Of a stretch of 64,000 bases of DNA, positions 37,176-49,014 are shown in pieces. The stretch is from assembly GCF_008831285.2 (NCBI RefSeq), contig NC_045142.1, positions 10,349,952-10,413,951 on the forward strand, read 5' to 3'. Every line of letters begins with the position of its first letter. The stretch's first letter is position 1. Source of the stretch: Nymphaea colorata. Taxonomy: Eukaryota; Streptophyta; Magnoliopsida; Nymphaeales; Nymphaeaceae. The notes beneath the pieces were generated by a model that made no database searches, had not been told where the DNA came from, and was given only the letters and a program-made list of their open reading frames with translations. The position numbers were made by a program, and so were the translations under genes.

Positions 37176-39633
37176 GTAGAAGAATGCATTATAGACGTAT
37201 AATCATTACGCTTCAACCGGGTTATTCTATTACACTTTTTATAGAGAAAAGAACTTAAATGAAAATAAATAAATACTATTTTAATAACATGGCCATACAT
37301 GCATACAAAACTTCAACCCCTAGCACAAACAAAGGAGCCGTAGACAATCAAGCGAAATACAATCCACCAACAAATTTGATTTATGAACAACATCGCTGGT
37401 AAAGGTCGTAACAGTTTTGACCTCTCATCATCAAATCATGGGAAAAAAAATCTCGATACTAAAGATATTATTTTCAAGGAAATTTTGAAATATGTCGACA
37501 GCGTAACTTGCAATACAAAAACATAAAAGATGTAAAAGAAAAAAAAAATAATAATCTGGTTCTGCCCCGTAATCACGAAGCGATCCAATTGGTTGAGCAA
37601 TACTTAGAACAGCAGTTGCGTATAATGGCCAGATGACAAGTGGGAAGACTAAAACATCTAGAGGTTGCCCTTCCAACTCAACAAATGGAAGAAGTTGGTG
37701 AGAAAACACACACTAATCACGCCACGCCAGCCCTGTTGCCCTTCAAACAAGGCAAAAAGCTGCCTTCGTTATATATATATATATATATATAATATTTTGA
37801 TTACTCTCTTTAGTTCTATTTTTGTGGGCGTTACGTTCATGTGTCTTATGAAATATGGTAACTGTTGCTATCGTCGATGACACAGAAGCGGTCCTTCTCA
37901 AAAAGTAAGATGAACGGAAGGCCTTTAAGCATCTTTTCAAATGATAGGTTGTAAACCTTCCACTCACTTTATTATGAATGTGTGTTCCCTTACAAGAATA
38001 AGGTTTTTCAACATATAACCTTGTGTGTGTGCTGATATTTTAAATAACCTATGTTCTGCGATTTATAAAAGCGACAACTTGAAGAAAAATAGATGCTTAG
38101 ACCGACTACTTGTCAACATGGGTAGGTGTTAGCATGGGTGGGTGTTTAAGTTACTCTTTCCAAATATACATTTGTTTGGTTTGTCATTTAAGCAAAGCAC
38201 TTACAGTTTGAAAGTTCTTTCGTGGAAATTTGATGCATCATTTAGGATATTCATGAAATTTTGGAATTAACATGCTCAGTTTTTAAGAAATTAGAATTAT
38301 TTAAGAAAATAGGTAGTTTGTTTCCAAAATTAGGAAACTGAAACTTGAAATTTTGATTTCATTCTAGTTTGAAGAGGAATCTGAAATTTTCATTCTTGAA
38401 TCAAAATTTCAAAACCATCAAACGTTCTTTAAGAGGTCGTTTGATGGCTGTACCATAGAACATAACAGAGAGGATGTCGCATGTGCATAGATATTGCCAA
38501 GTATTTGAGAAATTCAAAGGCCATAAAAGATAATTATGTTCGACCAAGCACACAATTTTATAACCGAGTAAGATTTCCATCCCTGAAATAGAAAGATAGT
38601 GAACTACTCGTGAAATTTTACGCGTTTGTTTTATATTAAAATGGAACAAAGAAATAAAGGAAAAAGCTGAACCTAAAATCTTAGTTATGTTTTTTTTTGA
38701 CAATTTCTTCTTCCCATACGGCAAAAGAAAATTTTTAAAGATTTCGTGCCATCAAAGTCTCCCTCGAGATAGGCGGCTGTGTGCACCTACCAGACCACTA
38801 ACTAAAGCATTTATCTTAATTTTTTTTGTTAATCCAATCTAAGCATGTTGATGTGTTTTTCAGAGCTTATTCACTAAAAACGTACTGCGCAGACGATTAT
38901 ATCAAATCGGTTTATCTAAAAAATTCAGTTGTTCATCAATTAATTTTTGCATATTTAATAAAAACAAGTGAATGTACTACAACTAATTTTGTAACCATCT
39001 CTTCTACTACTAAACTAAAAAAGAAAAGATTTGCATACTTTTGTGAGATTACTGTGAAGCTTAACCACATCTTTCTCTGTTAAAACAATAAAGTTTTTGA
39101 ATTTAAAAGCACCAACAAAAAGTTGATGTATAAGACTCACATGCTTGGATCAGATCAAAATATCTTAGATTATAATAGCTAGACCAACTTACATGAGCTT
39201 GAACGTACTGAACAATTTGTTTGTTTTATTATATACTCAACATGTTAATTAATTATTTTCTCGGAAATGGGAATACTCTGAAGCACGAGGGCTACAGGCA
39301 CATAAAGAAGGTTCAAGAAAGATGGAATTGTCGTGTCGAGAGGCGTGAGACTGAAGCAGCAAAAGCACGTGAGAGAAAAGAAAGGGAACAAGAATGGCGT
39401 CCACGTTCCACAAAAGGGTTTCGTCTGAACGAAAGAAGATTCCGTGAAATTATTTACAGTTCCCTTTCCCGTGGAAAAATAATTTTACAACGCCCTCTCA
39501 CTGAGCGACCAGCACGGTCCGATTTCGCACGGACGGCCAGGATCAGTCTGATGGTTTCGGTCTGTAAGAATTCACAGAAGAAGAACAGAGAGAAGAAGAG
39601 GAAAGAATGAGAATGGAAAGGTGAGGAGACGGT

Positions 39634-40761
39634 TCAACGGGAGGCGTAGGTGCCGAGGACGCGGACGAAGCCCGCGACCTCCGCCAGTTGGGCGAGCGCC
39701 CTCTCGACAGCACGATCCGACGCGGAGCCCTGGACATCGACGATGAAGACGTAGTCGAAGTACCGAACCGTCCCGTGCTCGCCCTCCACCACCCGAACCG
39801 GGTTTCTCCTGTTCGGTCGGTGCTGGATTCCAATCACGGGAATGCTCCGGCTCTCGAACGGCCAAACCGCTCGGAAGAGATCCGACACGCCGTTCTTCAG
39901 AGAGAAGGCGACGGTCGTCTTCCGGACGCCGGCCGTTGCAGGAGACGGGAACGCCGGGTCGAGGGCGAGCTGGAAGAACCGGTTCACGTTCGTCTCGCTC
40001 CGGTCCTGAAGGTTCTCCTCGAGTATCCGCAGGCCGAACTCCTTCGCGGCGATCTTGCTGCCGATGACGGCCGTGTCGGAGATCGGGTTCTCGGAGAGGA
40101 ACCGAGCCGCCTCGGCCGAGTTGGACACCTCCTCCACCTCGACGCCGAGGGCCTCGATCCGCGACCGGCAATGGCTGAGCGCCTGAGGGTGGCTGACGAC
40201 CCTCCTGACGTCAGACAGGCGCGTGCCGGGGGCCGCGAGGAGGCAGTGGTTCACGGCGAGGACGAGCTCGCCGACGATGCTGACGTTGTGGCGGAGGAGC
40301 AGGTCGAAATTCCGGTCGATCACCCCGTCGACGGAGTTCTCGACGGGGATCACGGCCCGATCCGCTGTTTTCTCCTGGAGCGCCTGGAACGCGTCCTCCA
40401 TGTGGTTGCACGGGAACGCGTTACAAGTCGCGAAGGCCTTCGTCGCGGCTTCCTGGCAGTAGGAGCCGCGGACGCCCTGGTACGCGACGCGTACCGGCTG
40501 GCCGGAGGACCCGAACCCGGCGGAATCTCCAGGGCCAGCGCTCTTGAGCGCCGGATCCCCTGCCTTGAAGAGCCGCTCGAGCTCCTGGACCGACATCTCT
40601 AGGCCTAACCTCGAGGCCGATCCGGACTCCTCCTTCGACCTCTGCTTCACGCCACCGGCCGACGCACTAACGACTGCAGGCCCGGCGCGCAACATCTCGC
40701 CGGGCATGCTCCCGCGATTACTGGATTTGAAACCGGTCGGCATCGGAATCCTGAGCGCCAT
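39634..40761 (-). CDS. ADT: Arogenate/prephenate dehydratase-like protein, divergent active site
   Basis: Family enzymes decarboxylate and dehydrate arogenate (or prephenate) in the plastid, the last step to phenylalanine. The 375-residue frame is intronless, as in several plant ADTs, and starts at a good-context ATGGCG. Residues 1 to about 85 are Ser/Ala/Arg-rich, like a transit peptide. The PDT domain (about 89-268) shows VAYQGVRGSY, IPVENS (138-143), LLLRHNVSIVGE and SHPQALSHC. The C-terminal ACT domain (about 280-372) ends FVRVLGTY. Several positions that are near-invariant in plant ADTs differ: the TRF catalytic motif reads NRF (N260), the ENS loop reads GVIDRNFD where plants have GSIHRNYD, and the ACT effector motif ESRP reads QHRP (313-316). 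No frame break is seen, and GC content is far above the flanks. It may be a low-activity, regulatory or neofunctional paralogue. Confidence 0.92.
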   Translation of the reverse strand: MALRIPMPTGFKSSNRGSMPGEMLRAGPAVVSASAGGVKQRSKEESGSASRLGLEMSVQELERLFKAGDPALKSAGPGDSAGFGSSGQPVRVAYQGVRGSYCQEAATKAFATCNAFPCNHMEDAFQALQEKTADRAVIPVENSVDGVIDRNFDLLLRHNVSIVGELVLAVNHCLLAAPGTRLSDVRRVVSHPQALSHCRSRIEALGVEVEEVSNSAEAARFLSENPISDTAVIGSKIAAKEFGLRILEENLQDRSETNVNRFFQLALDPAFPSPATAGVRKTTVAFSLKNGVSDLFRAVWPFESRSIPVIGIQHRPNRRNPVRVVEGEHGTVRYFDYVFIVDVQGSASDRAVERALAQLAEVAGFVRVLGTYASR

Positions 40762-41080
40762 GAACCGCCAGATCCGGGACGTAAAAACTCAAAAAGTCTC
40801 AAAAATTGAGGGAGAAAAACCGAAAGGGAAAACGAACACCGGAAAATAAGCGTGAGAAAATGGAACCCGGCTTCCGACCTCCGATCTCCGGCCACCGATC
40901 GGAGAGCAAACGAGAGAGGGAGATCGGGAAGGGGTGAAGTGTGAAAGAGATCGTCAATGGATCCCTAGTTTGCTCCGTTACTGGGGGCGGAATTTATCAA
41001 AGCCACTTCGCCCGTGCGACGCGAAAGGCGCGCGGTAGGTGAGCGAGAGCGAGAGCGAGAGAGAGAGAGAGCCGTAGGGC
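40762..41080 (-). promoter_or_regulatory. 5' leader and promoter of the dehydratase gene
   Basis: Sequence upstream of the minus-strand ATG at 40761, GC-rich close to the gene. A GA/GCGA microsatellite at about 41041-41071 reads as CT on the sense strand. No certain TATA box was placed. Confidence 0.45.
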
Positions 41081-41740
41081 CACGTCCGCGTCAAAGATTT
41101 CTAGGGGTTTCTGCATTTTCCTCGTTTCCTTCGGCTGCGGGCCCCACCTTACAAAAAAATCTTTTCGCCCGGTTAATTTTAAGTAGTTGGGAAATGTTTC
41201 CTTGGGGACCCCATATTTTGATATAATCCCGATAAACGGACTCAAAGTCCCCAATTTTATTTTAAAATGACTCCATATTTTCTTATAACCGACATGCTTA
41301 GATCTTTTTCCCTTTTTTTTTTTTTTTTTTTTTTTGAAATAAGCTGGAAAGTTGGGTTAGGTAGAGATTCTAATCATACTCATGGCAGAGAGATGAAGCT
41401 TGGCAATTGGAACCCATGAACATCTTTACTAAAGTATAATTATAAGGACGAGTTTAACAAATAAGTTAAATTACTTTTATAAAGAACATATTATTTACGT
41501 ACTACTGTGACTCGCATAGATACATCAGATTCCAGTAGTTCAATTGTCAATGGTAACTAAATGGACAATCACAAATCCAATGCTCTGGTCAGATTATGAG
41601 TTTTTAAATTGGTGCAATCTTAAGGTATAAGCATATGAAATTAGCGGACCATGTTGCAACTTCTTTTGAATTTGTCCAAGTTGATGAGTAGGCGAGACCT
41701 TTGCAGCTTGGTGGTAATCGCACTTATATGAGAATCTTGA

Positions 41741-41755
41741 CCTCTCTCTCTCTCT

Positions 41756-41825
<70 letters not shown>

Positions 41826-41839
41826 AGAGAGAGAGAGAC
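41741..41839. repeat. About 100-bp near-perfect palindrome (CT)n-(TA)n-(AG)n
   Basis: CCTCTCTCTCTCTCTCTTTA leads into about 60 bp of alternating TA, which ends in TAAAGAGAGAGAGAGAGACT, the reverse complement of the left arm over about 18 of 20 bases. The single strand could fold into one long hairpin. Confidence 0.93.
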
Positions 41840-42235
41840 TCTGGGTGCAGGTCACTCATGATGAGAAGGAGGGTTGAGAGAAAAACAAGGAAAAATAATG
41901 TGAACTAATACTAAAAGATGAAAATATCTATCACATTTTTTTGTCTGTTTTTCTACCAATCTTCAATCATGTTAGATCGATCAGCCATAATGAGTGAGAT
42001 AGGTGACTCTAGATAGTCAGAGTTGCCATTCTATTTTCTTATATATATAGAAATTGAGAAAGATGTGACCCTTGGGTGCATGATCAGTATGGAAAAGTTG
42101 TTAATGATGTTATATAACCAAAATATATAACCAAAATACCATATCATCTTTTTCTAGTAGCTTTTCTCTCAGTATTTCCATTAAAAAACGATCAACAGCC
42201 ATGACATAAATCTTATACGTTACATACCTACCAAC

Positions 42236-42314
<79 letters not shown>
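42236..42314. repeat. (CT)n-(TA)n microsatellite
   Basis: About 20 bp of CT repeats are followed by about 55 bp of TA repeats. Unlike the one at 41741, there is no AG arm on the right. Confidence 0.95.
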
Positions 42315-42315
<1 letters not shown>

Positions 42316-42820
42316 GCCCAGCAAAAGTCCAGTCTCCCCGCTGGTTGGATCGCAGCTGGTTTTTGACAAACTCAACTAAACCGATGCAGTTGGGTCAACA
42401 AAGTTTTATATTCTGCAAGAGAAGACAAGCACACGCGCGCAACTCCAATACATAAATCAGATTTTTATGAACTCTTGATTCTTGTAATCTTATGAAGTTG
42501 GATCGGCGCATTTGATTTTAACGATTATTTCCTTGAAATATGTAGTTTCGTTGAAAGCGGGCTGGGGAATTCTCCCTCCCTTTATTGTAGAAAGAATACA
42601 AAAGAATGAGAGAAACTTGGAATTTATAGAAAGATAATCAAGTTTCTTTTTGTGCAATTTCATTTTATGCATATGATCTTATAATTAAATTTATAGAGAA
42701 ACATGTTTAAGTCAACCATTTTTCAAATTTAAATGCTCTTTAATTTTAATCACCAAGATCTTAACCGCTCTTAAAATTTCAAACTTAAAGCAATTTGAAA
42801 TAAAGCATGTTTTGTATTAA

Positions 42821-42827
<7 letters not shown>

Positions 42828-42859
<32 letters not shown>
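42828..42859. repeat. (AT)n microsatellite
   Basis: An AT run of about 32 bp in AT-rich DNA. Confidence 0.95.
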
Positions 42860-42860
<1 letters not shown>

Positions 42861-43330
42861 CATTCAAACTTGATGTTGAATTGATATAAAACATAAATTT
42901 TAAAAAGCTTTAAAATATAAAAAATAACATCCTAATTAGAAGAATAAAAGCTTGGTATAGGATAAGATCATATCGACATTTACTATTTCCAAATTATTAC
43001 ATTTTCCCTAGCTTTTACCAAGAAAACACTAACCAAAGGTGGGGTTGGCTTTCTTTGGGACCATGATGTCGTTGTCTACAAAAAGAAAGGCGGGGTTTCC
43101 TTTTAATTATATTATATTTTTTAATGGAACATCTTTGTCAAAAGTTTTAGATGGCGGGCTCGTTGAGAGGATCTAATTGAATTATTTCATCGTCACAGGT
43201 AAAATGACATAACAAGAAACTTACTTTTAAACGAGTTATATATTAACCCATAAGCTAAAAAGCCATGAAAGTGTCTGGGAGAGAAAACATCTTCCATGTT
43301 GTGCCATTAATATGGGAAAGCATGTTCCCA

Positions 43331-43376
43331 TATCTTATATAGGTGAGGTATTTTATCTTATATAGGTGAGGTATTT
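43331..43376. repeat. Perfect 23-bp tandem duplication
   Basis: TATCTTATATAGGTGAGG followed by TATTT occurs at 43331 and again at 43354. Confidence 0.9.
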
Positions 43377-45574
43377 TTATAGTTTCAAAGTAAGAAAAAA
43401 TTTTCCAAGTTCTACTTTTTGTCTTTAGCAGGGCGAGATCTTTCGTTTAACTAACAAGAGGATTTTAATAATAATTTTCAGCCCTAACACAAGATTTCTT
43501 ATAGGGGTCAAAACGTATAGTGTGACGGTGCCAACAAAATTTTCATTGCAGGAGCCCGAAACTATAGTTTCAAAATTTTAATGGAGGCCAAAAGAGTATA
43601 TAAAGTATACAAAGCTTACATATATATGTGATAATTGTTTGCAAAACATAAGGGGTTATATCTTATGACATAATATGCAAGGGACGTGCTCCAAAAGGGT
43701 TGGCTGATTCCAATTACACATAAATCGGCTTTGGAAGATAAGCAAAACAATAAAAGGTACAACCACTTTTTTGCAATTAAAGTTAATGAGGAGCTTATAA
43801 TTGGATTTTTTTTTTTAATAATTCTTTGCTTTGAAGGTAGAGGATGGTGTTAGGTTTGATGTCCAAATTATGGGGTTAGGTGAGAGCTTCGGAAGCGGCC
43901 TACGCAATTGGTGACGAAGGTTTCCCGTCACCTTCTCTTCTCACGTGTGCGTGTTCACAATTAGTTGGAAGAATTTTTGTCCATGTAAAATCCCCAAAAT
44001 ACCCCTTTGTCGAAGGACCGGACCTTGTTTGGATCTTTGAGTTTCTAATGCAAATGTAAATAGGTTTTGAGTCACATGAGTTATTGACAAATTATAGCTT
44101 GGGTGCTACTCTTTTAAACTATAAAAATACTACGATAATTATGAAAATGCTTCAGACCGGATGACATTAGAGGTGAAGACTGTATGACGGGTCGCATGAT
44201 CCACATCTAGATTCAAATAAAAAAAAAAAGGCTTGGGGCAGTTCGGTCTAATTAAATATCCAATTTGAATGACGAGAGGTGACGTCGGCGGTGGATGCGG
44301 ACATAACAGTGAGGTCAAACCCATGGAGTCGCGCACCTAATCATCGTTATCTCTCTAGTGACGACAAAAATTAATTAAGAATGCTGGTTGTTTTGTTTTT
44401 TCATTAACACTGTTCCCACGCAATCGGATTCGCACTAAACAGTCTCTTTCATTTTTTTTTTCTCCGCAACTTCTTGAAATTTAGTGCTTTCAGATGTTTG
44501 GACGCATCCAATCATCCATTGATTTGTTTGTACATTTTTTTTTTCTTTCCACCGTTGGTTACTATGGACATAGTGTTAAAATTTCGTTTTTAATCTAGAA
44601 ATAATTATAGGATGAATTTTTAGGTTCGGCCTCTTGATTTGATGAATCTCAATTTAATCCTTAGTAAGTTTTGGCTTTAATTTTAAAAAAAGTTAGGAAC
44701 CAAGACAACCATTTATTTAATAACCTTTTATCAGCTGCTCTCGAAATCTTCAATACGAAACTAAATTTTTAGAGTGTTACAAAAATAACAAAATCTTTTG
44801 AGACTAGAACAAACTCAAAAATTTTTTTAATAGGAATTCTATTATTTTTTAAGCTGAGAGACTAGATTTTCTATCTTTTATCTGCATTGAATCTGATCCA
44901 GTCTATTTTTAATGTAATGACTTTGCTTTTTGTCATATCAGGTTCGATTTGTGTTCCACAACAGAGTCGTTTTGTTTGAATTCCAATGGACTTTTTATAG
45001 CAAAGAAGACCCGTTATCTAGGGTTTCTTGTAAAGTCCATTGCCTTGGAGACGGTAGTATAACACGGCCTGCTCTTCTGTACTTTTTGCAATATAGTACT
45101 TATCGCCTTCATGATATTTGCAGAAACAGGCACCAAAGGCACCCGCATGCCTTGATATTCGCATTTTTTGAGACATTCACACAAATAACTTTTACATGTA
45201 ATTCTGGTGCCTAAATCTCAAACAATCAATTTAAAAACATGCTATTTTATTGTCTATATGTAAGGAGTGTCGATAGATTGGATTCGAATCTGAAATATTA
45301 TTTACCAAATTTATTGAGATGTCATTTCTTAAGTCAGAATCCGACCATTATAAAAAATTTTCCATATACAACCTTTTTTTTTTAAATTGGTTTGGTTTCA
45401 TAAAAGATTTAATTTTTTCTTAAATTTGCATTTATATCTAGATGAATTTTTTTAAGTAAAAAAAACAATACTCATTTCATAATGTAATTTTATCCCACCA
45501 AATGGGCTGGTAATAGTTTTCATTTCGAGCTTTCTAAATGCCAACTTTCTATACTACAAAAAGGTGGAATACTA

Positions 45575-46422
45575 GTAAGGTTGGGCACTGGGCTGAGCCG
45601 CTGCTGGGTACCGGCCTGACTCAGGCCCAAGCCAGAGCCAGGGAAAAAGGGACCCGGGTCGGCCCATAAGCCCGATTCTTTAACTGTATTGAGTTTTAAT
45701 TATTTTAACGTAAGCTAAATGGAGACTGAAATGCAAATAACATAAAATATGGATAGTAATTTGCAAGGTCAAGGAATGCGCTTAGACTGGGCGAAGGCCC
45801 ACCGCGGTGTGGACTCTGACTGCACCCTGTGGGTCCGGGGTTGGTGTGCCGTTGTTGACCCACTTGGTGTCGTTTGACCAGCCGCACCTGTTGACTGACC
45901 AGAGCCACTAAGCTCATGTGCTGGATAGCACAAGCCTCCTCACGTAAAACACATATGAGGATTCTTTACCCGAAACCGACCCGTTATTCAACTTAAATGC
46001 ACTTTGGATCTGGATTTGGATTTGATAAGCCTGAATTCATTCAGAGTCAGTTCCGATCTCCGTCATTCTTTACAACTCAATTCCCCATGTCCCTCTTAAC
46101 ATTTGGCAAAACGATACGGCATTGAGACCGATACGGTCAACATTGACTACAAGTGTCAAGATACACTAAAATAAACCGTAGAACAGGGAACAATTTTTTT
46201 GTATATGCTATAAATTTGAGCGCTTATACCTTGCCTCTTCACTCTTATGGATCGTGATGATAATAATGATATATATATATTATTAATAATAAAAAATATT
46301 TTGTAAAGGTTATCGGGCCAAATCAGGCCCCCGTCTGGCTGATCCGGGCCTGGGCTCGGCCCGCACTGGCCCGGGTAGCAGGCCCCCACTGGCAGCCCGG
46401 CCCGGCGCCCACCCTAACAACC
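45575..46422. mobile_element. Non-autonomous DNA transposon with GC-rich inverted ends
   Basis: The left end AGGTTGGGCACTGGGCTGAG and the right end read on the other strand, AGGGTGGGCGCCGGGCCGGG, form imperfect inverted repeats. Both are followed by further GGCCC/GGGCC blocks. The interior is AT-rich with small meaningless open frames. The target duplication is unclear, so the superfamily (hAT-like is one guess) is open. Confidence 0.5.
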
Positions 46423-46509
46423 TTTCATTACTTTATCTATCAGAATGAATGATATACAACAATTCATATAGTCAATCGGATCTCTATACAAACCAAACAA
46501 TATAATATT

Positions 46510-47330
46510 ATATCAGTAACAAAAATTTTACATGTATTTTTCAAATTTTCTTAATTAGCTTATATAAAAGTTTTGAAAAATTGTATTCCAGCTCTTATTA
46601 AAATTTTGAAACTATCTTTGAAATTTTTTTGGCTCCGTCCCTACAGTCGACAGTCGTGTCTGTGTGACACCAACTGCCAAGTGCTGACAATGTGGAGGTC
46701 AAAGGATGGTAGTTGGTGGGTTGAACGAGCCACTCCTTGTTGTTTGTCTTCAGCCATGACCGGCAGGGGCAGGGGCTTTGGCTTAAAATTTCAGCAACAT
46801 GTATTTTTAAAAATTTTCAATTAACCTACAGAAAAGTTTTGAAAAATTGTATTTCGGTTCCTATTAAAATTTTGAAACTATAGTCCCTCCATGAAAAATT
46901 TCTAGCTCCGCATTTGCCGGTGTGTTTGTATGACATAAACTGCGAGGTGCTTATAATGTGAGGGTCAAACTATAGTGGTTGGTGAGTTGAATGAGCCCAT
47001 CCTTCTTGCCTGTCTTCACACATGATTGGCAGGGCCTTCCCTTAAAATTTCAGTAACAAAAATTTTACATATACTTTTAAAAGATTTCAGTTAGTATATA
47101 TAAAAGTTTTGAAAAAATTGTAAAAATTTTGAAACTATAATCCCCTTTTCTAGTAAAAGATTTCTGACTCAACCATGATTGGTTGACAGAGGCCTTGGCC
47201 CTCCCTCAAAATTTTAGTAACAAGAACTTTACATATATTTTATAAACATTTTCAATTAGCCTAGATAAAAGTTTTGAAATATTGTATTTTGGTCCGTGTC
47301 AAAATTTTAAAACTATAGTCCCCTGATATC
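46510..47330. repeat. Degenerate tandem array, about 3.5 units of 160-275 bp
   Basis: The phrases GTAACAAAAATTTTACATGT, AAAAGTTTTGAAAAATTGTA and TAAAATTTTGAAACTATAGT recur in the same order starting near 46515, 46790, 47052 and 47216. Between them, units one and two share segments such as TTGGTGGGTTGAACGAGCC versus TTGGTGAGTTGAATGAGCC. Units 3 and 4 are shortened. It is probably derived from a transposon end. Confidence 0.8.
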
Positions 47331-47700
47331 ATATCAGGCTAGATATCCCATTGATACGATGCATATTGATATACCAACATAAATTAATATTTAATATCAA
47401 GCTCTCAGCATTACTTGTGTGACAGGCTGGTGTGATGCATATCTACTGATACAGGCCAATATAGACCAATACTCTCACCAGACTCTCTCTCTAAAAGGAG
47501 ACAAAACTGGGCGATTCCATTTCCACCACGTCTGCGAGACAAAGAGTAAACACTTTCCACGTTCATCACTCATCGTCTTCATTCTCTATAAAACATTTGC
47601 ACCATAAATAATGTGACCAAATATATCAACCAACAACGAACGTGATGAACATGAACCAGTCGGCATTCGCCACATAAAAGTTTGAGGTGCTTTCTTAAAG

Positions 47701-47843
47701 TAGTGGCGAAGCCAGAAACTTAACTAAAAAACCCGTAGATCTTAAGGGGCTCCACTACATATAAATGAACTTTTTCAAAGCACCAATATGAAAGTAAAGA
47801 GTTTTTTGTGAGCCAGCCTAGCCTGTATGTGGCTCCGCCATTG
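47701..47843. mobile_element. 143-bp MITE with TIRs and imperfect 7-bp target duplication
   Basis: The left end TAGTGGCGAAGCCAG and the right end, read on the other strand, CAATGGCGGAGCCAC are inverted repeats. The flanks are CTTAAAG (47694-47700) and CTTAAAA (47844-47850). There is no coding capacity. Confidence 0.55.
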
Positions 47844-49014
47844 CTTAAAAACATAAAAAATGAGGGTGCCCTCAACGTGCATTTTCTCTGGCTCTAGGTG
47901 TGACAGATTGACAAGAAAAGTGACGCTGATTATCAAGAAAGTAAGTTTGATGTATGTTCCACAGAAGCTATGTTCCCTATGCATGAGATGCTTAGGTTTG
48001 AGCTCTACCATCTCTAGATGGTTTAATATTGCAAACAGTATGTCCTTAATTTTGTTTTTTTATTTCAGTCAAAATGTCAAAGAAAAATCTACAAATCTAC
48101 TGATAATAAAAAAAGACACTTAATTTTTTGACTCCAAGAGCGATTTGCATATAGAACAGCGCTTAATCTATGTTTGAGTTACAATTAAAACTAGATTTGT
48201 GGAAAACCAGATTTTTACAACATGCAGTTTTTAGAAGAGAGTGAATGACTCCACCCCACTGAAAAAAAAGTGGGTTATTGAAGTTTTCTTTCTGTCTTTT
48301 CACTCGAACACACAGACCAAGTTTTAAAAACTGGTTAAAAAAAACTAGCTAGTAAAAAACTTTTTGATGATCAGATAAACTTTCTACTCTTTGTGTTTCA
48401 AACACAATATTGTTAAGCTAGTAAAAAACTATTACCATGTAAAGGATATCACAAATTGTACCAAAATCTTTGTAAATACACAATGTCCTTTTTGCTTAAC
48501 TTTCAAGATAAATAAAATAAAAAGCATGCACCTCTGCTAATTCAGACATCTAATGACTAATTTGGATATAATTAACTGTGTTAACTATGACAAGCTTCTG
48601 TTCCTTATTTCTTGTGTGTTTTGTGCACACTTTATTCTATATGCTTCTTTCAACTTTTCTTTTGTAAGGTCTGGGAGGCGGGTGAAGTCGTGAAGCTCTT
48701 GCATTTGTAAAGCATACATACAGATTTTCAGGGCTACCTCTGTTCGCGACATATTTTACAAGCTTAAAAGTCACTTTACATGTTTGAATATTTCCTGTTG
48801 AACCGTCATATTTGTTGAGATTAATTCAAATTTTATGTCTATACTGCATGCCAACTTCAATTCGGGTTGTTAAGAAGATTCCACTTTAAGAAATCCAACA
48901 AGTTAGTTTCATATCTCCTACTGTCGCAGGTCATTGCAGGTCAGCTCATCTTTTCTTGTGGGAGCCCACTTGTTTTAGAACTTTTCCTTACCAGGGAAAG
49001 CCTTTTCACTTCTA

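Larger units (their letters stand above)
34330..39633. other. Intergenic region between RH3/TRIM and the dehydratase gene
   Basis: No gene is recognised. It holds a microsatellite at 34673, a 559-bp-period duplication at 35225-36325, a 55-bp tandem repeat at 37055 and a short TA run at 37769. A 92-codon hydrophobic minus-strand open frame at 37431-37709 matches no family. The last 400 bases (39230-39633) are the likely 3' side of the minus-strand dehydratase gene. Confidence 0.55.

Noticed and set aside
37431..37709. 92-residue hydrophobic minus-strand frame as a membrane protein
   Set aside because: Hydrophobicity follows from T-rich composition; no homologue recognised and no neighbouring exons.
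39221..39610. 129-residue plus-strand frame beside the dehydratase
   Set aside because: Arg/Lys/Glu-rich from purine-rich sequence, no family, and sits in the expected 3' region of the minus-strand gene.
39688..40602. 304-residue plus-strand open frame
   Set aside because: Antisense shadow of the GC-rich dehydratase gene. The low-complexity charged sequence has no family, while the minus strand has clear PDT and ACT domains.
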